In this document: piece after piece, positions 1-12,500 of the stretch | Numbering within the stretch: the stretch's first letter is position 1 | Layout of the letters: each line of letters begins with the position of its first letter | Made by a program: the position numbers and the translations under genes | The notes under the pieces: model-generated | Told to the model about the DNA's origin: nothing | Database searches by the model: none | What the model saw: only the letters and a program-made list of their open reading frames with translations | Origin: Rhizophagus clarus | Taxonomy: Eukaryota; Glomeromycota; Glomeromycetes; Glomerales; Glomeraceae | Length of the DNA: 64,000 bases | NCBI GenBank assembly: GCA_015698045.1 | Contig: BLAL01000044.1 | Location: 216,501 to 280,500 of the forward strand | Direction of reading: 5' to 3'

Positions 1-1006
1 TTATTTTGTTTAGTAAATTTTAGTCCATTTTTTATTTTTAACCTTTTTTTTAATGTACAAACAAGTCGGGCGTTAGTATAGTAATATTGTAAATGTAATT
101 AAAACTAGAGTTTTGTACAAAAAAAGAGAGATTAATATCTTTAATATCCCTTGTTTAATTTTTCTTTGTAATAAACTTTTTGATTGTATAATTTTTTTTT
201 TTTTTTACATACAGAATTATTAATACGTAAACTGTAAATGCATGTCGAAACTTAAAAACCCCTTAAACTTGAAACGTACGAAACTTGTTTCCAAGATCTT
301 CAATCTAGGAAACTTTAATCTAATCAAATTCCATATAATATTACAAGTTCGGTGCTTAAAACTGGATTACTTGCATTCATGTTTCAACATAATATATTCC
401 ATTATTATTAGAATTTATCAAGCATTTATTTTAGTAAGCACAAAATTAAAAAGTTATTACGTAAGAAAGCTGTCCTTAATTTCAAAATATTGAGGTTTCA
501 AAGGCGTGACGGATAGGAAAGTGCTGCGGTGGGTGACGAAATGTTTCCAATAAATAATAACCTAACGAGTAACATACCAGCATTTCACATTACAAAGAAA
601 AAAAAGTTTTTCCGATTTCCGAAGTAAAAGTAACAGCGGCAAAATATCGAAACGTGTGATGGTTACGTAATTGCTTCACATGATGTCACTAGAGAAACGT
701 AATTTTGTATTTTCTCGGGTATGATGATGTTGAGACACGAAGAATAACCTGATGGTTGATAGGTTCGTTATCATTTAAATATATATCATTTGTTATTCAT
801 AAACAAAGCAGTATATTTCATCGTTTGTCTGCAGTTTTATGGGTACATTTATTTTGTACATATCAATTTTTGAATTTTCATAAAGAAATCAGAGGTCAAC
901 ACAAATTTATTAATTTTGTCCTAAATGTTACATCATATAAGATATTAATTACTTCTAAGATAGCAAAGATATTTTACAGCTGAGAAAATTTTATAAATTA
1001 AAATAA
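1..1006. other. Intergenic, no supported gene
   Basis: A/T-rich sequence with several short open frames under 85 codons that show no recognisable domain, codon bias or splice pattern. Nothing supportable is seen. Confidence 0.6.
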
Positions 1007-1602
1007 TTAATAATTTTTTTTCTGTTCATAACCATAACCACCACCATACTCATCAGTTTTGAAAATTGTGAATTTTCCACTAAATCCTTTGCAATCTTCG
1101 TTATCTTTGAGGAATACAACAGCATAAAATTCATGATGAACTTTCCAGTCTTCACCAACTTCGAAATTAAGAGTTCCAGTTCCGCAGTGGCTCTATTATA
1201 ATTTTAATTTTTTTTTTTTTTAGCATTTGAAAATAAACATTAGAAATTAAGGAGAGTATGCGATACTTACATCGCCTTCGAAGACAATAAAATTATCATC
1301 CTTGTCTATAATCTTAACACCAACTACAGCTATTTTATTCAAAATATTTCGTTAGTTATAAAGAATAAAACAAATAGATGATTTTTTTTTTTTAAAATAT
1401 ATAAAGTTAAAAATTTACAATCGGATGGAATGTGTAGAGACCACCAGTTGACAGCTTGAGAAGATTTGACAGCCCATGGGCCAGGTCCTGGACTAGAAAC
1501 GTGAATTTCTTGTTTGCCGCCGTCATCATTTGGAGTTGGAATAGCAACAGCAAATGTTGCAATTAAAGTGATGGCGATAAGTAAAACAGTAAAAAATTTC
1601 AT
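1007..1602 (-). CDS. Small secreted protein, Kre9/KNH-like (Ser-Thr-rich GPI-anchored family) Ig-like domain
   Basis: Three exons (1602-1419, 1329-1271, 1192-1007) give an in-phase 142-aa protein; both introns have GTAAxx donors and TAG acceptors. The N-terminus is a classic signal peptide (MKFF, about 15 hydrophobic residues, cut near AVAIPTP). The mature part runs SPGPGPWAVKSSQAVNWW..., then VVGVKIIDKDDNFIVFEGD, then FYAVVFLKDNEDCKGFSGKF, which fits the beta-sandwich pattern of the fungal Kre9/KNH-like N-terminal domain (G-x-W-x-x-G/S-x-x-x-x-I/V-x-W start; F-x-A-V-x-L close to the end). There is no GPI-signal tail: the end is a short GGGYGYEQ stretch. It is probably secreted to the cell wall or outside. 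The family assignment is by pattern only; the gene model itself is well supported. Confidence 0.7.
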
Positions 1603-1884
1603 TTTGATTATTTTGATGGGTTATTTGAATTTATGTGTAAAAAGTATACTTAAGATTTTTTGATTCGAAGAAAATCCATCACTTAAATACTTTTTGCATA
1701 TCTGATTTTTTATTTTTTTTCGACAAGGCTATCTTCCGTGTGAAGTTTTTTTTTATTCAAGCCACAAGTTTAATATTTTTGTTATGGATCGACTACAGAT
1801 CTTGCAAAGCCCATTACTTACAATTTAATATTGTTATAATACCCCCAAATACCGCATTACTAAGCCTTTATTTTTAGAGTTTTC

Positions 1885-4815
1885 CCTAGGATATAATCCG
1901 GATATCGGATACAATCCGGATAAAATGAATACTTTAGCACTAATAGTTATAAATAGATAACTTATATATATTTCTAATATGATAAGAATAAACAAACAAA
2001 CAATAAACTATTATAAAAAAAAAAAGAAATTTAAAATAGATAAACTTATGATTATGAGATGAACTGAAAGTAAAAATTTCGTATTTGGACTAAATAAGCG
2101 AAATTTTAAACGGATATCCGGATCTACAATTTATAAAATGGATAATCCTACAGGATAATCCGGATTATTCTAGGATTTGGCGCTGAATTATAAATATTTA
2201 TGCACAATACCGCCACTTTTGCACATCATCTCGTTCAAAGAAAGAAATATACAAATTCTTTGAGTATACTGTTTCCGAATATGTCAACTGAAAATACTTC
2301 AAAAAAACGTGCTAGATCTGAAGATAATCCTATTATTACAGAAGATATTATTACAGAAGATATTGTTACAGAAGACATTATGAAGTGGAAGATATTATTG
2401 AGATAGAAAAACTAATACCAGCAGATGATATTGCTGGAAAAAAAAATGCATTTGAAGAACTTCTTATTAATAAAAAAAATTCAGATTTATTAAATCTTCA
2501 AATTAAAAATAAGGGGGGGTCAAAACTCCGCAGTTGGGTATATAATTGGGGTGAATGATTCAAAAAAATACATATTTGTGTGTAATCAAAAATTAGAAAG
2601 TGGTGAAAATTGTAATACAAAAATTGAAACATCAGGTCCAACGGGTAATATAATTAGTCATCTTGGTTGAAGGCATAAAATTTATGAACATTCTAAACCT
2701 CCATCTTCAACGCCATCTATGAAGCAAGTAAAAATCAATAATTACACTATTTCGTCAGATTCAATTTCACAAATGACACCAGATCGACAGAAATATTTGG
2801 AAACCTTACTATTTGAGTGGCTTGTTCTAGATTTTCAACCACTTTACCTTTTAAAATCACCTTCTTTTCGTCAATTTATCAATGCATTAAATGAAAATTT
2901 CGAACTTCCAAATGATAAAAAATTTCGAAAGAGAATTTTTGATGCATATGAATTTTCACAAAAGCAACTCAAACAATATATTCATGAAAATTCAAGTTCA
3001 GTTTCTCTAACTTGTGATCTTTGGACTTCTCGTAGTAAGCAAGGATTTCTTGGTGTTACTTGTCATTTAATTACACCTGATTTTGAGATGAAAGAAATAA
3101 CTTTGGCTATTAGATATATGCCGTATCCTCACACTGGAGATGCTATTCAAAAAGAATTAGAGAAAATTATTTCAGAATGGGAATTGCAAGATAAAGTTTT
3201 TTTTTGTACTACTGATAACGCAGCTAGTATGAAAAAATGTCTTAATCAAATTTCTTGGTTACAAAGATTATCATGCACTGCGCACACAATTCAATTGATT
3301 GTAGGAAAAGGGTTGCTTGCTGCTGAGGTTCTAATTGCACGTGCAAAAAGATTAATTAATTTTTTTACCTCACCGAAACAAAATGAACGTCTTCTTGATG
3401 CGCAAAAAAAAATTCTGAAGATCCAGAAGAAGAAGGCGATTTGCATACAATCTTTTATAGGGCAATTACTGATGTTGAGACACATTGGTCAAGTACATTT
3501 ATAGCATGGGAAAGGTTAATTATTTTGAAACCTTATATTGATATTGTAATTTCATCATTAAATGTAAGTAAAGATCGTAATGCAAAAGATGATGCAAAAA
3601 GATTAATGAAAATTAATCTAACTGATGATGAATGGAATACTATTAAGAGATTTACTTGAAATTTTAGGACCTTTTGCTGAATTAACTGAGAAGTTAGAAG
3701 GCACAAAATACGCAACAATGAGTTATATATATCCAGGTATTGCTAGACTTAAAAAACGTTTTCGTCCAACAATAGAATTTAATAATAATAATCTAGATTT
3801 GGAAACAAATGATGATGCATTTGAAGATCATCAATTTGAAGAAGTTGATGAAGATGATGAACCTGAAGCAAGACGAAAAATTAAGATAAATACTCCTGTC
3901 AATACTAGCGGTCTTTTAAATAATATCAAAGTGAATTTATATAAAGCACTTGAAAAATACTATGAAATAATCGAAAAAGAGGCATTAGTTGCAACATTAT
4001 TAGACCCACATAAGAAAAAAATGAAATTTGCAGATGAAAATGAAAAAGAATTTGCGAAAAATAGTCTTTATGAGGTTTATGAATTGGCAAAAAATGACAC
4101 CAATATTCAACAAGAATCACATAAACCAAAACCGAAAAAGAGAAAACTATCAAAAGGGTATGTTTATAAGGAGAGTTTATTTTCAGATGATGAATATGAT
4201 GATACCCAAACTGAAGACAATGAAATAGAAAGATATTTAGTAATGGCGCAAATTCAAAGTGATCAAGATCCATTAAAGTGGTGGGATGTAAATAAAGTTC
4301 AATATCCAATTTTAGCACATATGGCACGAAAATATTTATCAATTCAAGCAACGTCAGGGGCAAGTGAAAGGGTTTTTAGTGATGCCGGATTAATAATGTC
4401 TGCAAAAAGAACGAGAATGAAGGAGGATTTGTTTGAAGCTTTAATTTTTTTGAAAAGAAATGGTAATTTAGTAGGCGGAATGTTTAATAATGATACTTAA
4501 ATTTGTGCTATTGGTTAAATAATTTACATCTATAATTTGTGAATTGAAAGATTATTGTTTACCATTAACAATTAATAAAATAAGTGATATAAATAATGCG
4601 GCACTTTGTTTTGTTGAATCATAAAATTTCTTATTAATTATTTTTATTAGAAATCGAAATAAATACAAATTATTAAATAATTATTTATTATCCTAGAATG
4701 ATTCGGATTATTCTAGGATGATTATTCGGATTATTCGTTATCCTATTTAATAGGATAATCCGGATTTTAAAATTTTTAAACGGGTTATCCTATATTATTC
4801 ATAGGATAATCCGGT
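1885..4815 (+). mobile_element. Decayed hAT-superfamily DNA transposon with subterminal repeats
   Basis: A broken hAT transposase (2281-4500) is flanked on both sides by clustered copies of a palindrome-like motif ATAATCCGGAT/GGATAATCCGG: about 1890-1922 and 2110-2175 on the left, and at least six copies between 4690 and 4815 on the right. Such subterminal repeats are typical transposase-binding regions of hAT elements. I could not settle the exact terminal inverted repeats or an 8-bp target duplication, so the ends given are the limits of the repeat clusters. Confidence 0.7.
2281..4500 (+). pseudogene. hAT transposase pseudogene (BED finger, RNase H-like core, hAT C-terminal dimerisation)
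   Basis: Reading across frames gives a ZBED/RICESLEEPER-type transposase. The N-terminus (MSTENTSKKRARSED) is followed by a BED-type zinc finger (SWVYNW..., C..C, HLG*RH, about 2540-2690). The catalytic core includes CDLWTS (about 3015) and TTDNAASM (about 3211) with LSCTAHTIQL (about 3270). The C-terminus is WWDVNKVQYPILAHMARKYL...SGASERVFSDAG...LIFLKRNGN, the hAT dimerisation region. Breaks: frameshift near 2385, frameshift near 2550, in-frame TGA at about 2668 where a Trp codon is likely, frameshift at the poly-A run near 3405, and frameshift near 3645. Long intact stretches (2719-3410, 3660-4500) suggest fairly recent inactivation. It is not expected to be functional. Confidence 0.9.
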
Positions 4816-6284
4816 GATAGTGGCTTTTATGGCTTAATTTATTAATCATGGTATGGCTTAGAAATTAGAATAGATCGATGAGTCGCAGTTCGATCTGTTC
4901 GATCTCGCAAATTTAGATCATGTATGCGTTACACGCTAACACGCCTCTATATATTTATTAAAAAATACAAATAAAGTTGAATTACTTTTAGACTTTTAGA
5001 ATTAATTCGTTATAATTACTAATACGGCTTTTGCATATTGAATTTATCCTTTTTTATTTACCTTCTAAACAATTAAAAATAAAAAATGCCTGATCACAGC
5101 CACGATATTGAAAGAATATATAGGCATGTGTAAGGCTAATAAGCTATCAAAGTTTGTGTTATAAATAGAATAAAGGAACTTTCTTTTTTGAGAAATTTAT
5201 ATTATAACATGAATTTACCTTTTTTGATAGAAAAGACGGTTCCTAATTAATTTTCTAAAAAGGAAAAGTCGTATTGTGAATTAATTTTAAGCCCCAAATG
5301 ATTGACTTGGTTAACTTGAAATGTTAATTAATAACATGTTCGTGAATATTTTATGGTTCTTAAAAAGCTAGCATAACATATTATAGTTAATATTGATCAC
5401 TTGAACGCGTTTTGAGTGAGGGAATTCACGCAACTTTATGTTATATAATAGCATTATCGTCAAAAGAGATTCTGTTATTTTCGATATTTCGTTCATCTCT
5501 GACTTAGAGCTTGGATCCGTTGATTCCGCTGCTTGAACGGATAATTATTAATTTGGGTCATTCTATTTTGCAGATAGCCACGATCCATAATGACAGTTTA
5601 GATAGTTACCTTTCGTAATGTTGATGTCTTACGGATATTATTTAAAGTATAATTTTGTGTATCGTAGGTCTATTTGAAAGTGGATTCTGTGAAGATTGTT
5701 TTTCTAGTATTTTTTTTTTTTTATTTTATTTTAAATATTTATATTTATATAAATTACAGTTTTGTTGAATATTTAAATATTATTCAAACGGAAACTTTAT
5801 TGACTTTCGCTATGTTGATATGTTGAACGTAATTGAATCACAGTGCAAGGCCTGTCAAAAACCAGTAATAGCGAGTTTTCGTCAAGTCAACAGCCCCTTC
5901 AGCAATTTTATGATTAGTTTTATTTGTTTCGCTTAAATGATAATGTTTCTGTAATATTTTTTTTTTTTTTTTTGAATAGTTGTCAATACTTGCACTGAAG
6001 TTCAAGAAGGTTTATCATCATGCATATATTATTTATTATTTTCAAATAGAGTCAGAGTATACTATTAATCGCATCATATCAATTCGCTTATAACAACAAG
6101 TACAGAACACGCTAATATTTTTTCTTCTTTTGATCCCATTCATGTAAAAATCACAGCAAATATCATTATTAATAAATTCAAAAGGTGATAATTTTTTTCG
6201 TCAAGATTTTATTGTTTAAGAATATAACGACCATGAAGTAAATTATTATAGGAAAGAAAAAAAAAAAAGATTTAAAAATGGAAA
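4816..6284. other. Intergenic, nothing recognised
   Basis: A/T-rich, with poly-T tracts and no reading frame of note. It separates the transposon remnant from the 3' end of the aminotransferase gene. Confidence 0.6.
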
Positions 6285-7638
6285 TTACATTGTTTTAAAA
6301 GAATCACAAATTTCTTTTACAATATAACCGACTTTTTCAAAATCATTTAAATCCGTATAAATTTGTGCACTAGCTCTAATATACCAATATTTATTATGTT
6401 TAAATACCACAACAGAAAAATTATATTTATTAAACATTAAATCCAAAAATTTTGCTTCGGTAAACTCTTCATTTGATGTAGGAATTGGTAACCGAATATT
6501 GACCATACTTGGAATAATACTTTCTGGTCCAATTATTTCCGTGCCAAGAATTGAAGCAATTAAATTTCCTCCTTCAATAGCCAACTTTTTGCAATAATTT
6601 TGAATCATTTCTTCACCACCAATTTTTTTACGAAATTCCAAAGCGGTATGAATAGTTAAAAATGAACTAAAAAAGACACATTCATCAATTAATACCTAAA
6701 TAAAATTAAAAAAAAAAAAAATACTAGTTCACTTACCTGACATCTTGTGCTCCAGTCCACGAGAATTCAGAAACAAACCCTTCATGCGAAAACATACCTG
6801 TAACAAGAGGATGAATCTTTTCCTGGTATTTATAAGAAACATATAGAATAGCAGAACTTCTAGCTGTATATAACCATTTGTGACAATTTGTCACAAAAAA
6901 ATCTGGTTCAATTTCTCTAATATTTAATGGAATTTGACCAATTGAATGAGCTCCATCAACGATAGAAAGAATATCATTTTGTCTCAAAATAGGAATCATA
7001 CGTTGAATAGGTACAATAACTCCTAAAAAAAAAAACAATAATTTTATGATATTAAATAAAGAAATAATAAAGAAATAATAAAGAAATTACAAACCAGGAT
7101 TGGAAGATATAGCATCAATTACGGCCAATTTAATTTTCGTATTTGGTTTTTGTTGTTCTTCTTTAATAACTTTATCAAGTTTATCAATTAAGTCATCATC
7201 TGATATAGGATAATTTACTTCAATTTCGATAAGTTCAACCTTTCCAGCATATGTTTCACGAATAAATTCTAATGTTTTTCTTATAGAAACATAAACTGTT
7301 GAAAAATAAAGTAATTTATCACCTTCTTCATATTTCAAACTTTTTAAAACTGTATTAATACCAGTTGTAGTGTTTTGTACAAAAACCACTTCATTTGTTT
7401 CAGCATTTATAAATTTTGCTACAGCTTCTCTGGCTTTACACATTTCTGGTATTAAATCTCTACGTATAAATTTATCAGGATTTGTTTCCACTTTATCTTG
7501 ATATTCACGAAAAGCTTCTTGAACGACTTTAGGAAAGGTTCCAAACGATCCATGATTAAGTGGTATATAATCACTATCTAAAAGAAATTTTGATCGCATT
7601 GAATGTCCAAATTCGAAAATTGATTCTTCTTTCGACAT
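6285..7638 (-). CDS. Class V (fold type I) PLP-dependent enzyme, isopenicillin-N-epimerase / Egt2-like cysteine lyase family
   Basis: Three exons (7638-7095, 7022-6737, 6666-6285) give 403 aa in continuous phase. The protein begins MSKEESIFEFGHSMRSKFLL with LNHGSFGTFP, the typical start of this family. It then shows FVQNTTTGINTVLKSL (cofactor phosphate binding), AISSNPG|VIVPIQR, VDGAHSIGQIPLNI (PLP-ring Asp/His) and TNCHKWLYT, where Lys is the Schiff-base residue. WTGAQD|SSFLTIHTALEF and IRASAQIYTDLNDFE complete the small domain. The last junction was chosen because it restores the family's WTG-x-D-x-S-x-x-L-x-I pattern, although another AG lies 22 bases upstream. Fungal relatives include ergothioneine C-S lyase Egt2 and so-called isopenicillin N epimerases; no beta-lactam neighbours are present, so a cysteine/sulfoxide lyase or desulfurase-type role is likelier. 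The substrate cannot be read from sequence. No targeting signal is seen. Confidence 0.88.
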
Positions 7639-7864
7639 TATTATTCGATGAAAGATTATTGGGGAAAAAAGATCAAAGCGAGAAAGAAAAATAAAAAATT
7701 TTTGTTCAAGTGATCAACTTTTTAAGGCAAGTTAACCCTACAAACCCCACATCGCATCGGTGACACAACTAAGCCACCATTTTTTGCATACACGCTATAG
7801 TTGACTTTTTTGCTCTCTTTTATTTAATTGATCTCTCTCAAAAAAAAAAAAAATAAAAAAAATA

Positions 7865-7869
7865 AATAA

Positions 7870-7901
<32 letters not shown>
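7865..7901. repeat. (TA)n microsatellite
   Basis: An AAATAAATAAATA run passes into about 14 TA units. Simple repeat upstream of the aminotransferase start. Confidence 0.9.
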
Positions 7902-7905
<4 letters not shown>

Positions 7906-8152
7906 CTTTCCGATCACCATAAAATCGCTTTGATTTAACATGTCTATCTGTAATTATAATCATTTAAAGATAACAAAATATGTAGATTTCTAAGTAAAAT
8001 AAAATACCATTATTGGAAAAGTCCTAAAAATAGAACATATTTTTTTTAATAGTAAAAAACGGTTCCCAGTAAACTTTAAATTTTTTAATCTTACCATCTT
8101 TAACTTAACTAAATTAATCTGAATAAAATATTGCAAAGTATGACGACTTGAT

Positions 8153-8175
8153 AGCTCGAGGCCTCGCCTCGAGCT
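8153..8175. repeat. Perfect G/C-rich inverted repeat (hairpin)
   Basis: Arms AGCTCGAGGC and GCCTCGAGCT are perfect reverse complements around a 3-base CTC spacer. It stands out in very A/T-rich surroundings and contains two XhoI-type CTCGAG sites. Function unknown. Confidence 0.85.
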
Positions 8176-8921
8176 GCATGAGTTATAACGAGTAATGAAC
8201 AGACATTCGAAGTAATGAGCATGTTCCCAGTAAAAAAGTATTTGTGCTTAATATCTATTTAAAATATACTTAAATTTCTTTAATTTTCTTATTTGATACT
8301 TAAAATTAAATTTGCGCAAAATGCTATTTAAATTATAATAATATATTTTAAGTATAAAATAAAATTCAAGTATATTTTAAATATATTTTAATAAAAATAC
8401 TTTTTATAGAGGTTGTGAGTTAAAGTATTTTTTAAAAAAATACCTGTATTCAATGTAAAAAGCAGGAAAAGAAACTTAAAGTATATTATAAAGGCTTCTT
8501 TATACAATATCATAAAAATCTTTTTTTCTTTTTTTTTCGAAACATGATTTTGAACCATGATCGACATTACGTTACATGTGTATAACCAACCATACGATCA
8601 AAAAACCCTACCCTTAAGCTTGTACTTTTTAAAAAAATTTTGTTTTAAAGAAAAACTCGCGTATTTTTTTTTTTTCTTTTTAAAAAATTATTTTTCAAAG
8701 ATAAATGTTACACCTGATGAGTTTGTAGGGTTACCAAATTATAAAAGGTTAGATGATCAACAGATTGTAACGAGCTTAATTAAAACATTATTTTAGTTAG
8801 TTTTTTAAAATTACCTACCATGCATGCATGAAATAGGACAGTGAAATTTATTATATATATAATAAACAATATTTATTTGAAATATACATAATTCAATAAA
8901 GACAAAAAAATATGCGTAAAT

Positions 8922-9551
8922 CTAATTATGTTTATCTAATTCTTCAAAAATTGGCCATCTTCCTTTATCTGGACATTTATCCAAGGGACGCCATTCAACA
9001 TTGACTCTACCTGCGTTAGGATCAGCCATTTGTTGAAAAGCGCCAGGAGTTAAATCGACATTATTAGCATTTGGAGGACAACCAGCACATTTATCAATGA
9101 CTTTTACAATTATACTATTATTGTTTTCAGGATTTCTAATCTCAATACATTCATAACACAATTCCAATTCATTCATATGCATAGCTGCAATCATATCATT
9201 TTCATTAGCATCATAACTTCTTATTCCGTTGATACCATAACAGGCCGAATTTTTAAGACTTTGTCCATCGTAAAAAGTTATCTGAGCATCAACAGTCTTG
9301 CCTTTACCGGTATCATTATTACCATTATTTTTATTATTCTTGTTATCTTGGTTGTTATTCTTTTTTTCGTCTTTGTTGTTGTTATCATTTTGCTTGGCAC
9401 GTTTAACAAATCCATTGACAGCTCTTGAAGAAATCCAACCGCCACTTCTAATAATCAAACTTCTCTTCTTGGATGCTAATGCAGTTGCACTAGTTGCGGT
9501 AGCTACCGCAAGAACTAAGCAAATAGTGAATAAAATAATAGAATATTTCAT
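8922..9551 (-). CDS. Secreted RlpA-like double-psi beta-barrel (expansin/barwin-like) protein, Asn/Lys-rich linker
   Basis: A single exon encodes 209 aa. An N-terminal signal peptide (MKYSIILFTICLVLAVATA) is followed by a basic stretch with KKRS and KR, possible Kex2-type cleavage sites, then a low-complexity Asn/Asp/Lys linker (about residues 52-85). The C-terminal about 120 residues form a DPBB domain: ITFYDGQSLKNSACYG at the start, CYECIEIRNPENNNSIIVKV with IDKCAGCPPN in the middle, and VDLTPGAFQQMADP-x-x-GRVNVEWRPL at the end, with the expected cysteines. The Asp of VDLT is the conserved catalytic-like position in expansin/RlpA families; many fungal members have no proven activity. A paralogue lies at 32746-33222. 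It is likely secreted and wall-associated; a role at the plant interface is only a possibility. Confidence 0.88.
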   Translation of the reverse strand: MKYSIILFTICLVLAVATATSATALASKKRSLIIRSGGWISSRAVNGFVKRAKQNDNNNKDEKKNNNQDNKNNKNNGNNDTGKGKTVDAQITFYDGQSLKNSACYGINGIRSYDANENDMIAAMHMNELELCYECIEIRNPENNNSIIVKVIDKCAGCPPNANNVDLTPGAFQQMADPNAGRVNVEWRPLDKCPDKGRWPIFEELDKHN

Positions 9552-12500
9552 GTTAAGAATTTGTTGATATAGAAAAAAAAAAGGGTGACGGAAGTAGGAG
9601 GTAAGATTATAAGTTATTCAAAGAATTAGGCGTTTCCACACCGCAATAAGCTTTTCTTTAGCGGTTGATGGTGAGGAAAGTAAAGGAATGTAAAAGATTT
9701 TTTTTTCTTGTTCACACGGAGAAACAACAAAAAAAAAAAAAAGTTTAGGGAAAGAAGAAAATATTTTGTTGGGATAAATGGCATAAAATATTGTTTACGA
9801 GTTCATTTTATTTCTTTTTCACCTCGTTGCGGTCACGTGTTTATAACACGTTGAAAATTGGTGCATTTTTATCTAATTATTAAATGTAACCTTCTGTACT
9901 TTAAAGAAAAAAAAAAAATACTCACTTCTTTCCGCGTCGAGTAGTTTAATTTCCTTTTGAGTACGAAGCTGCGACAATTAATTTTTACTATTTTTACTGG
10001 ATGATTGACAATAAAAACAATAAAATTAATTGGTAAATATTTTAATTCTATGATGCAGCTGCATTGCATAATAATCCAGTGAAAGATGACTGTAAACAAA
10101 AAATAAACTAAGCCAAGAAAAAAAAAAATTTTACTATTCTGATCTATTTTAAAAATATTCTTTAAAGAATTTTCTACGCTTATGTCAAATTGATACAGAT
10201 TAACCGAAAACTTTAAACGTTTCATATTTACTCCAAGTTTATAGAAAACGAGAATAAATTCGAAATTTTTTGCAATAAAAATAATATTTATTTTTCGTTT
10301 AGTCTAATTTGGAAGGTTCCATATTTTAATTGGTACCGACTCTTTTGATTGAAATCTCACGATTCTTTAATTAATGCATAAGCAAATGTTATACGCAAAT
10401 GTGGATTTAATACCTGCATCATGTTGTTGAGATTTATATAGGCCTATCATACAGTGAAGAAAATATCACTCTCAGCTTTTTTATTGGCAATTCTCAAAAA
10501 TTTCCAGTAACTTTCAAAAAATAATAAAGTTAATAACCAAGTCCTCTTGATACAATAAAAAAAGAAGAAATTTTTTTGCAAGGTGCAGTCGCATCAATTT
10601 ACGTTAATTGACGATATTTTCCTAAATGATTTATTTATGGGCCAAGAAAAAGTGGTGGACACTAAGCAGTATGATTCCAGGTCACCGTCATTACGTTTCG
10701 AAATAGAAAACTTTATGCATGTGGCGTACAATTCATATTTTTAGGGGTCAATCAGAAAAAGAAATAGCGGTGATTTGTGATTGGGAACTAAGCAGGGGAT
10801 TAGCTTTCTCTACATAATACAAAAATTTCAATATTTATATTTAGTTCAAGAAAAATATTTGATGTCAAATATGCAAAGGAGAGCAAAACAATATTTCGAA
10901 AGTAAACCTTTAATAGCAAAACATTATGAAATGTGACGATTTAACAAAATATTGTAAAATAAGATGGAAACCTTTTTTTTGGAAAGTGAAGATTAATTCG
11001 ATCCCAAGGATGTGGCGATGCACGGAAGTTTTATGTAATTAATTCACTTCTCGGCTCTTCATGATATCTTTTCAAGTTTTACTGATAAAAAAAAAAATCC
11101 TATTTTTTCATTAATAATTCTAATCCTGAAATGAAAAATAATCCCACCTAGAACTCTTTTTGATCCTAGTAATTTAAAATTTGGCATTTGAGCTTTCGCA
11201 ATTTATATATAGGTCTCACAACAATTATAACATGGACGGGTACTAGCATTATAAGTATATTTATTTATTTCTAGTTCAATTGAAAATTTTACAAACTTTT
11301 TCCGAGTCAACTGATAATTCTCCAACTCTCGCTCTTGCTCCAATTTTAAAATCATTATTCTTAGTATTCAATGAACCTAAAAAATCTGTTTCAATATTAG
11401 TTTTGACACCATTAATATCAGATTCAGCCATCCCTCTCGCATTTATACCAATTTACTAACAATTTCAGCTGGACCCTTAAATGGAGTAAGATTATTATAA
11501 TTTTTATATGGTACAACACAGCCCGAATTAATAACCTTAGATGGACGGAACATGAAGATATAAATTTTATTTCTGAATTAAAATTTGATTTTCGCTGTAG
11601 CGTATTCATTACGATCTTTCTCTTCGGCTGAAACAAAAGTATTTGAGATTCCATAACTCGAAACCAATTTGGAGCATTATCCGTAGAATAGTTAATGCAA
11701 TTTATTCTAAAAATATTATATCGTGTGAAATTTTTTAAAATAAACCAACAGATAAATATACTATAATTTTTATGAGTAATTATTAAAAGTAACTTTGACA
11801 AGCTAATTTATATATGAAAGAGTTTCCTAAGCTTGAAATTAAAATCACATGATTGTTATTTTATCGCTATAATTACTAATACAAAGTGTTAATTTAAATT
11901 AGGTAATTTATCGAAACATCAATTACATATAATGAGCGTAGACTAACTAATATTTATAAAAAATAAAAAATAAAAAAATGAATGAAAATAATGGTATTTT
12001 TATAACCTTTTTTTATTCGAAGATAAGCAAATGGTACGCGAATATGCGGAAAATCCGAAATCGATCATATCTTATATATATATATATATGAAAGATCAAC
12101 GTTGTTACCTGTCTAAATAAAAATTCTTGAATATACCCAAAAATAATCAAAAAAAAAAAAAGGTTATCTTATCAAATTTTCCGCGTGGAGAAATGAATCA
12201 AAAAAAAAAAAAAAAAAAAAAAAAAATAATTTCCGAATGTAAGATCATTTGATCATTTATTGTAAGTTTGTAACTGGTTTCCTTTTATTCTTTAAATCTG
12301 ACTCAGTAAAATTCAACATGTAAATAATTTCTATATACAATACAGTATGTAGATTGTTCTTGGAAACCGTGCAAGAAAAAGAAAATAGGAATAAATTTAT
12401 TTGTATGATGAATTTCCCACGTAGCGGATTTTTTAGATCTCATTTTCCCACACCAAAGATTAGGTAGGCGTGGTGTGGCACAATTTTGTTATATGTTATT

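Larger units (their letters stand above)
7639..8921. other. Intergenic with (TA)n tract and A/T-rich repeats
   Basis: Contains poly-A followed by a (TA)n microsatellite at about 7871-7901, a G/C-rich perfect hairpin at 8153-8175, and several inverted AAGTATATTTTAA-type motifs at 8235-8490. No gene is supported; a short Phe-rich frame at 8557-8796 has no signature. Confidence 0.55.

Noticed and set aside
242-983. Two short plus-strand frames (83 and 75 codons)
   Set aside because: No domain, signal or splice context; length expected by chance once stops are avoided in A/T-rich DNA.
8557-8796. 79-codon frame after the G/C hairpin
   Set aside because: Phe/Lys homopolymer-driven, no signature.
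11424-11801. 125-codon minus-strand frame
   Set aside because: Ile/Leu/Asn-rich with no domain; it overlaps in another frame the more protein-like remnant at 11283-11465.
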